5,295 nt of DNA, taken from Actinomycetota bacterium (lineage in GTDB: Bacteria > Actinomycetota > Acidimicrobiia > Acidimicrobiales > JAFATL01). Numbering within the stretch: the first letter of the stretch is position 1; each line of letters begins with the position of its first letter. The stretch covers positions 1-5,295 of the forward strand of contig JAFATL010000440.1 in assembly GCA_019243975.1 (NCBI GenBank), written 5' to 3'. The notes beneath the pieces were generated by a model. It saw only the letters and a program-made list of their open reading frames with translations, did no database searches and had not been told where the DNA came from. Shown piece after piece: positions 1-4,044 of the stretch. A program made the translations under genes and the position numbers.

Positions 1-53
1 CTCGGGGCGAAAGGGGCGTTGCCAAGACGGGCGAATCACGCAAGCGTGAGGGC
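1..53 (+). other. 5' flank of the reductase gene; possible tail of an upstream gene
   Basis: Two readings are possible. The reductase frame stays open to the window edge but has no ATG, GTG or TTG codon before position 54, so a longer protein would need a start outside the window. In another frame (starting at position 2) the sequence is open from the edge to a TGA at 47-49, which could be the end of an upstream gene placed five bases before the reductase start. The window is too short to choose. The GAGGG at 48-52 sits only one base from the GTG, too close for a normal Shine-Dalgarno. Confidence 0.25.
36..49. repeat. Perfect inverted repeat before the reductase start
   Basis: TCACGC and GCGTGA form perfect 6-bp arms around a central AA, ending four bases before the GTG start at 54. 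As DNA this has the form of a dimer-binding operator. As RNA it could form a 5-bp stem with a CAAG tetraloop next to the start codon. Its lack of a U-run argues against an intrinsic terminator. A role is inferred only from symmetry and position; a 14-bp palindrome in GC-rich DNA can also arise by chance. Confidence 0.35.
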
Positions 54-794
54 GTGCGCCAGGTGTTCCCCAACCACGACGAGGTCGACCCCATCGATGC
101 CTACGGGCGGCTCGATCGGCTCCCCGACGGGCGACCGCGCGTGCGGCTCAACATGATCGGCAGCCTCGACGGGGCAGCCGCCCTCGCGGGCCGATCGGGC
201 GCCTTGGGTGGCTCCGCCGACAAGGCGCTGTTCGCGGTGCTGCGCTCGCTGGCCGACGTGATCCTCGTGGGCGCCGGCACCGTGCGGGCCGAGAAGTACG
301 GGCCGCCGCACCTTGACGACGAGGCCCGAGTTCGCCGTCGCCAACGCGGGCTGCCGGAGGTGCCCGAGATCGCCGTGGTCACGCGGTCCTGCCACTTGGA
401 GTGGGAGTCGAAGTTCTTCACCGAGGCGGAGCGGCGCCCGGTCGTCGTCACCGTTGCCGGCGCCGATGACGCTTCGCGCCGTCGCGCCGAAGCGGTGGCC
501 GACGTGCTGCTGGCCGGCGACGACGACGTCGATCTGGCCCAGGCCGTGCAGCTACTCGGCCAGCGCGGTCACGACAACGTGCTGTGCGAGGGCGGTCCGG
601 GCGTGGCCGCGCAAGCGGCCGCCGCCGGTGTCATCGACGAGGTGTGCCTCACGGTCGCACCGCTGGTGGTCGGGGGCGACGCCCATCGCATCCTCGACGG
701 GCCGGAGGTCGACCCGGCCCAGCGCATGCACGTGGTCCACGTGCTCGAGGCCGACGGCTACCTCTTCATGCGCTATTCCAGGCCTCCCAGCTGA
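54..794 (+). CDS. RibD C-terminal-domain (pyrimidine/dihydrofolate reductase-like) protein
   Basis: A 246-residue stand-alone NADPH-dependent reductase of the RibD_C family, which shares the dihydrofolate reductase fold. Family members reduce the ribosylamino-pyrimidine intermediate of riboflavin synthesis; the mycobacterial relative Rv2671 is known to have dihydrofolate reductase activity. Visible motifs are SLDG at residues 37-40 after the Asn-Met strand, the nucleotide-binding stretch ADVILVGAGTVRAE at 67-80, the CEGGPG loop at 178-183 that binds the NADPH phosphate in this family, and VAPLVVGG at 201-208. No zinc deaminase domain (H-A-E / PCxxxxxC) precedes it, so it is not a bifunctional RibD. 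The GTG start is chosen because the N-terminus then matches the short leader of Rv2671-like proteins, but no good Shine-Dalgarno is seen. It is probably cytoplasmic. The last nine codons and the stop overlap the convergent transpeptidase gene. Family assignment is sure; the substrate is not. Confidence 0.88.
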   Translation: MRQVFPNHDEVDPIDAYGRLDRLPDGRPRVRLNMIGSLDGAAALAGRSGALGGSADKALFAVLRSLADVILVGAGTVRAEKYGPPHLDDEARVRRRQRGLPEVPEIAVVTRSCHLEWESKFFTEAERRPVVVTVAGADDASRRRAEAVADVLLAGDDDVDLAQAVQLLGQRGHDNVLCEGGPGVAAQAAAAGVIDEVCLTVAPLVVGGDAHRILDGPEVDPAQRMHVVHVLEADGYLFMRYSRPPS

Positions 795-1944
795 GGTTCC
801 AGTCCATGGTCCCGGGGTCGGCCAGGTCGGGGGCCGCGCCGGCGCTGTGGATGTCGATGATGTCGCCCCGCTGGGTGAAGTCGTAGAACCACTGCGCATC
901 GGCGGTGCTGAGGTTGATGCAGCCGTGCGACACGTTGCGCTGACCCTGGTCGGGCACCGACCACGGCGCCGCGTGAACGAAGGCGCCCGCGTAGGAGATG
1001 CGGACGTCCCACTGCACCTTCTCGTAGTAACCGTCGGGCGAGTTGCGGGGGATGCCGACGGTGGCCGAGTCCATGGTGACCACGGGGTCCTTCGACAACG
1101 CGATGTGCACGCCGTTGCGGCTCGGGTAGGCCTGCCGACCGGCGCTGATCGGCAGCGTGCGCACGGGCTGCCCGTTGTTCGTCACCACCATGGTGTGCGT
1201 CGACGCGTCGGCGACCGACACGTGGGCGTCACCGATGGCGAAGTGCACCACGTGGCGACCGATGCCCCAGCTGCCCCCGCCGAAGTCGACCCGGCCCAGG
1301 TCGGCGGTCGCCGTGACCCCCGTGTGCGGCGTCCAGTAGTCGTGGGACCGCCAGTGCACCTGGCGGGGCGTCGTCCACCGCCACGCCCCTTCGGTAGGGG
1401 GTGACGTCTCGACGCGCAGGTGCTCGAGCACGTTGGCGCGCGAGGTCGCGGCCACGTCGTGGTCGAAGCGCACGACGATCGGCATGCCGATGCCGACCAC
1501 GTCGTTGTCGCCCGGCGTGATGGTGGCGGTCACGCGCTGCTTGGGCGGCGACGTCGTCACGTGCGTCGTACGGATGTGGCCTCGCCCGTACGGGTCGACC
1601 AGCTCGGTACGGATGCTGTAGGTGAGCTCGGGGACGAGCGGGTCGGTGCTGCGCCACCGCATGCCCGTGCTGTCGACGGCGCCGCTCAGCGCCACGCCGT
1701 CGGCGTCGGCGATCTCGACCTGCTCGAGGCGGGCCGCCCGCGCGGTCAGGACCATGCGGTCCTGCCACGGCAGGTGGCCGGTGTGGTCGGTGTTGAGGCG
1801 GATGCCGATGCCGCCCGTGCCCGACGAGGGCACGGACGTGTTGGCGAGCGCGGCGCCGATCACCCACGCCACCACCACGATGCCGACGGCTGCCCCCAGA
1901 CGAGTCAGCCAGCGGCGAAGCCCTCCACCGTCTTCTTCGTTCAC
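766..1944 (-). CDS. L,D-transpeptidase, two Ig-like domains plus YkuD domain (LdtMt2-type)
   Basis: A 392-residue enzyme that forms 3-3 (mDap-mDap) cross-links in peptidoglycan outside the membrane; the family is known for its nucleophilic Cys and carbapenem sensitivity. The order is: a short cytoplasmic N-terminus with Arg10, 11 and 15, one membrane helix at about 17-34, a first Ig-like domain at about 40-132, a second Ig-like domain (LdtMt2 type) at about 134-234, the YkuD catalytic domain at about 236-366, and a C-terminal extension with Trp382, 386 and 389 as in LdtMt2. The catalytic motif is VSHGCINLS at 338-346, with Cys342 as nucleophile and His340; His324 in FVHAAPWSV lies 18 residues before the Cys, the same spacing as in LdtMt2. 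GTG at 1944 is the only start that keeps the anchor; the upstream gene's stop lies one base before it, so translation is likely coupled. Its 3' end overlaps the reductase gene by 29 bp. All key residues are present and the length is normal. Confidence 0.95.
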   Translation of the reverse strand: MNEEDGGGLRRWLTRLGAAVGIVVVAWVIGAALANTSVPSSGTGGIGIRLNTDHTGHLPWQDRMVLTARAARLEQVEIADADGVALSGAVDSTGMRWRSTDPLVPELTYSIRTELVDPYGRGHIRTTHVTTSPPKQRVTATITPGDNDVVGIGMPIVVRFDHDVAATSRANVLEHLRVETSPPTEGAWRWTTPRQVHWRSHDYWTPHTGVTATADLGRVDFGGGSWGIGRHVVHFAIGDAHVSVADASTHTMVVTNNGQPVRTLPISAGRQAYPSRNGVHIALSKDPVVTMDSATVGIPRNSPDGYYEKVQWDVRISYAGAFVHAAPWSVPDQGQRNVSHGCINLSTADAQWFYDFTQRGDIIDIHSAGAAPDLADPGTMDWNLSWEAWNSA

Positions 1945-1950
1945 CTCACC
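1942..1950 (-). promoter_or_regulatory. Stop-start junction for translational coupling
   Basis: Read on the minus strand the bases are GGTGAGGTG. The propeller stop TGA (1948-1946) and the transpeptidase GTG (1944-1942) are separated by one G. The only purine-rich stretch, GGTGAGG, runs into the start itself, so there is no separate, well-spaced Shine-Dalgarno. Ribosomes ending the propeller probably restart on the transpeptidase. Confidence 0.6.
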
Positions 1951-3109
1951 GAAGTATGCCGGTGTGGCCGAGCGAGTAGCGACCAGGCTGGGGCCAGACG
2001 CACAACCCGTGCGGGCCTGCGCCTACGCGGATGCGCGCCACGATGGCGCCCGTGGTGGTGTCGATGGCGTACACGGCGCGGTCGCGCCGCCCCGACACCC
2101 ACAGGATCTTCCCGTCGGGCGACACCCCGCCCATGTCGGGGGTGGTGTTGCCGGGCAGCTTCCACGTCTGCACGACCTGGCGGGTGGTGAAGTCGACCAC
2201 CGAGATCGACCCGTGGCGGGCGGCGCCGCCCCGGTTGGTGACGTACATGAAGCGGGCGTCGCGGCTGGGGTAGAGGCCGTGCGTCTCGGGCCCGGTGGGG
2301 AGGAAGCCCACCTCGGTGAAGCGGTCGCCGTCGATCTCGTGCAGGCCGCCCGCCTTCATGTCGGCCACGTAGAAGATCTTGCCGGCGGGGTCGACCTTCA
2401 CGTCCTGGGGCGCGCCGCCGGTGGCCAGGTAACCGACGACCTGGCGGGTGGCCACGTCGACCTTCACGACCTGGCCCGAGAACTCGCAGCTGGCAATGAG
2501 GTAGCGGCCGTCGGCCGAGAAGTCCATGTGGTCGATGCCCTTGCACGTCACCGGCACACGCGTCTGCAGGGCGAACGTGTGCGGGTCGCGGAAGTCGAGG
2601 TGGCGGTGCGCCTCGGCTACGACGATGGCCGACGCGCCGTCGGGGGTGAAGTACATGTTGTACGGGTCGTCGACGGGGATGTTCGGGCCCGACGGTTTGC
2701 CGGTGACGGGGTCGATGGGCGTGAGGCTGCTCGACAGGTCGTTGGCGACGTAGAGCGTGCGCAGGTCCCACGCCGGCACGACGTGCTGCGGGTTGCGGCC
2801 CACCGGGTAGTGGTCGATCACCTTGTAGGTCTCGGGGTTGATCACGTCGACCGACGACCCGTCGCTGTTGGGCACGTAGATGCGGTAGGGCACGTCTTTG
2901 GTGGCGGGGGCGAAGTCGCCCACGCCGGTGGCGGCGTAGATGTTCTCGCCGAGGGGCGCGCCGGGGGCGGGCGAGAGGGCCGACGCGCCGTTGGCCGTCT
3001 TGTCGGGAACCGTCGTGGGGACGGCGGCCGCGTGCTTGTGGGCGCCCGACGAGCACGCCGACGCCACCACGGCGAGGGCCATCGCCACCCTGAGTCCCCA
3101 TTTGGTCAT
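1946..3109 (-). CDS. Seven-bladed YVTN-type beta-propeller lipoprotein
   Basis: A 387-residue secreted protein of the YncE/YVTN propeller type. With ATG at 3109 the N-terminus is a classic signal peptide: Lys3 and Arg7, a hydrophobic core at 8-16, and VASAC ending in Cys19, a plausible but not ideal lipobox (Ala rather than Leu at -3). A Gly/Ala/Pro/Ser-rich linker follows to about residue 55. Seven repeats can be counted, roughly at 74-115, 116-157, 158-201, 202-243, 244-284, 285-332 and 333-376, each with the form (K/R)xxYV-x-VDxxT-V-xxGxxPxxxxxxPDG. Blade-lining residues in order are His109, Asn151, His194, Asp236, His277, Met326 and His367. No catalytic residues are recognisable; such propellers usually bind proteins or metals, or scaffold complexes. 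Another ATG at 3136 would add nine residues; neither start has a convincing Shine-Dalgarno, and 3109 gives the better signal peptide. It is coupled to the transpeptidase downstream, which suggests an envelope role. The exact substrate or partner is unknown. Confidence 0.85.
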   Translation of the reverse strand: MTKWGLRVAMALAVVASACSSGAHKHAAAVPTTVPDKTANGASALSPAPGAPLGENIYAATGVGDFAPATKDVPYRIYVPNSDGSSVDVINPETYKVIDHYPVGRNPQHVVPAWDLRTLYVANDLSSSLTPIDPVTGKPSGPNIPVDDPYNMYFTPDGASAIVVAEAHRHLDFRDPHTFALQTRVPVTCKGIDHMDFSADGRYLIASCEFSGQVVKVDVATRQVVGYLATGGAPQDVKVDPAGKIFYVADMKAGGLHEIDGDRFTEVGFLPTGPETHGLYPSRDARFMYVTNRGGAARHGSISVVDFTTRQVVQTWKLPGNTTPDMGGVSPDGKILWVSGRRDRAVYAIDTTTGAIVARIRVGAGPHGLCVWPQPGRYSLGHTGILR

Positions 3110-3197
3110 GACGGGCAGTGCTACCCCGCCGGGCATGAGAGCTTCGTGGGAGTTCGGCGAGCCGCTTCACAATGTGCCGGTCACCTTCACGCCTTGT

Positions 3198-3213
3198 GGT
3201 CAGGACACTGACC
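3198..3213. repeat. Perfect inverted repeat next to the cupin Shine-Dalgarno
   Basis: GGTCAG and CTGACC are perfect 6-bp arms separated by GACA, ending two bases before the Shine-Dalgarno. It may be an operator for a dimeric repressor that blocks transcription or elongation into the cupin operon. In RNA it would form a hairpin with a four-base loop that could affect ribosome access. The absence of a U-tract and its place before the start argue against a terminator. Confidence 0.45.
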
Positions 3214-3215
3214 TG

Positions 3216-3221
3216 AGGAGG
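3216..3221 (+). promoter_or_regulatory. Strong ribosome binding site of the cupin gene
   Basis: AGGAGG lies five bases before the ATG at 3227, a near-ideal Shine-Dalgarno with good spacing. It fixes the cupin start, and is the clearest ribosome binding site in the window. Confidence 0.85.
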
Positions 3222-3226
3222 AAGCC

Positions 3227-3607
3227 ATGCCGAGGACCCGCAAGGACGAGGCGCCCATCGCCCTCGATCACCCCGTGATCGAGGGCCGCTACGTCGAGCT
3301 CGACGGTTACACGGTGTCGTTCGAGTCGTTCCACGTCGCTGCCGACGCCACGCCCCTGTTCGTGGGCCTGCCCGACGACCGCTGCCAGTGCCCGCACTGG
3401 GGCGTCGTCGTCAGCGGTGCCGTGACCGTCCGCTACGCGGGCGGCGAGGAGACGTTCCGGGCGGGCGACGCCTATTACATGCGCCCCGGCCACGTGAACG
3501 AGGTCACTGCCGGCACCGAGGTGGTCGAGTTCAGCCCCACGGCCGAGCTGCAGAAGACGATGGCCGTCATGGGCGAGAACATGGCCAAGGCCGAGGCGGC
3601 GTCATGA
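3227..3607 (+). CDS. Small cupin-domain protein with Cys-x-Cys-x-His site
   Basis: A 126-residue single-domain cupin, probably cytoplasmic as it has no signal peptide. The core runs from about residue 40 to 104. The region of cupin motif 1 reads DRCQCPHWGVVVSG (51-64), with Cys53, Cys55 and His57 in place of the usual HxH...E ligands, then VTVRY. Motif 2 reads AGDAYYMRPGHVNE (79-92), with the conserved Pro-Gly and His89. These four residues could form a metal site. The family includes enzymes and non-enzymatic binding proteins, and its reaction cannot be read from sequence; from memory, similar CPHWG cupins occur in other actinobacteria without a known role. The C-terminal 20 residues are likely helical (QKTMAVMGENMAKAEA). 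The gene has a strong Shine-Dalgarno, and its stop overlaps the next start as ATGA, so the two are co-translated. Confidence 0.85.
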   Translation: MPRTRKDEAPIALDHPVIEGRYVELDGYTVSFESFHVAADATPLFVGLPDDRCQCPHWGVVVSGAVTVRYAGGEETFRAGDAYYMRPGHVNEVTAGTEVVEFSPTAELQKTMAVMGENMAKAEAAS

Positions 3608-4020
3608 CGACGTTGACCGACACCACCACGGCCGCCGACCTGGCCGCCAAGCTCGTCACCTTCCTCGAGACGGGCGCCGTGCCCGAGGGCTTGTTCACCC
3701 CCGACGTGTTCCTCGACTTCACCGTGCCGCAGTGGCGGCTGCAGGCCGAAGGCATCGACGACTGCGCGCGGCTCCGCCAGCTCGGCCACTCCGACCCCAG
3801 TCGGGTGCCCCGCAGCCGCCTCGACGTGACCGAGACCGGGTTCGTGCTCGAGGTGGAAGAGGAGTGGGAAGCCGGCGGCGAGCAGTGGTACTGCCGTGAG
3901 CTGTTGCGGGCCGACGTGTCCGACGGCGCCATCTCCCAGCTGTCCGTGTACTGCACCGGCGACTGGGACAGCGCCCAGGTCGCGCGGCACCGCGCCAGCA
4001 TCACCCTGATCCGCCCGTAA
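3604..4020 (+). CDS. NTF2/SnoaL-like small protein
   Basis: A 138-residue protein whose pattern fits the NTF2-like cone fold: an N-terminal helix (about 9-22, AADLAAKLVTFLE), then the LFTPDVFLDFTVPQW strand region (30-44), a mid helix, and C-terminal strands GFVLEVEEEWE, QWYCRELLRADV and ISQLSVYCTGDW (about 79-122). Such folds serve as isomerases, cyclases, hydrolases or simple ligand binders; I cannot point to a catalytic pair, so no reaction is assigned. Cys54, Cys97 and Cys117 are present. The ATG at 3604 is chosen over in-frame upstream codons inside the cupin gene because of the ATGA overlap with the cupin stop and because the fold starts there. The pairing with the cupin suggests a shared substrate or pathway. 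It ends at TAA, 24 bases before the next gene, in the same frame. Confidence 0.75.
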   Translation: MTTLTDTTTAADLAAKLVTFLETGAVPEGLFTPDVFLDFTVPQWRLQAEGIDDCARLRQLGHSDPSRVPRSRLDVTETGFVLEVEEEWEAGGEQWYCRELLRADVSDGAISQLSVYCTGDWDSAQVARHRASITLIRP

Positions 4021-4029
4021 CCACGGCTC

Positions 4030-4035
4030 TACGCT
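4030..4035 (+). promoter_or_regulatory. Possible -10 element for a leaderless TPR transcript
   Basis: TACGCT fits the actinobacterial TAnnnT -10 pattern and lies nine bases before the GTG at 4045, with no Shine-Dalgarno between them. This is roughly where a leaderless start would sit, slightly farther than typical. A weak -35-like CTGATC lies at 4006-4011, 18 bases upstream. It could equally be chance, with the gene simply read through from the cupin operon. Confidence 0.22.
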
Positions 4036-4044
4036 GCCGCTGTA

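Larger units (their letters stand above)
3110..3226. promoter_or_regulatory. Divergent intergenic region between lipoprotein and cupin genes
   Basis: This 117-bp stretch must hold the promoters for the minus-strand propeller-transpeptidase pair and for the plus-strand cupin operon. I find no convincing -35/-10 pair in either direction; the best plus-strand -10 guess is CACAAT at 3168-3173 (4 of 6 with consensus), which would give a leader of about 45 nt. It holds GGTCA at 3179-3183 and 3198-3202 and the inverted TGACC at 3209-3213; a further GGTCA at 3104-3108 overlaps the lipoprotein start. The hexamer CTTCAC occurs twice exactly 20 bp apart (3165-3170 and 3185-3190), and CACAATGTG at 3168-3176 is a short palindrome. 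The regulatory role is inferred from the divergent layout. Confidence 0.5.

Noticed and set aside
3105..3112. Palindrome GTCATGAC, seen again at 3602-3609
   Set aside because: Both copies come from a start codon followed by ACN and preceded by GTC or the like (ATGAC), so the match is probably a coincidence of start contexts.
3110..3130. TAGCAC as a -10 element for the lipoprotein gene
   Set aside because: It lacks the final T of TAnnnT and has no -35 match at suitable spacing.
3110..3136. Alternative lipoprotein start at the ATG at 3136
   Set aside because: It would place nine extra residues before a signal peptide already complete from 3109, and has no Shine-Dalgarno. It remains possible but is less likely.
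1622..3211. Long plus-strand open frame of about 530 codons across the propeller and transpeptidase genes
   Set aside because: It is antisense to two proteins with clear family motifs. Its translation is rich in Arg, Gly, Val and His with no recognisable domain, typical of a shadow frame in GC-rich DNA.
3388..3603. Upstream extension of the NTF2-like protein to a start at 3388
   Set aside because: The added 72 residues lie out of frame inside the cupin gene and are Arg/Gly-rich. The ATGA overlap at 3604 gives a start matching the fold.
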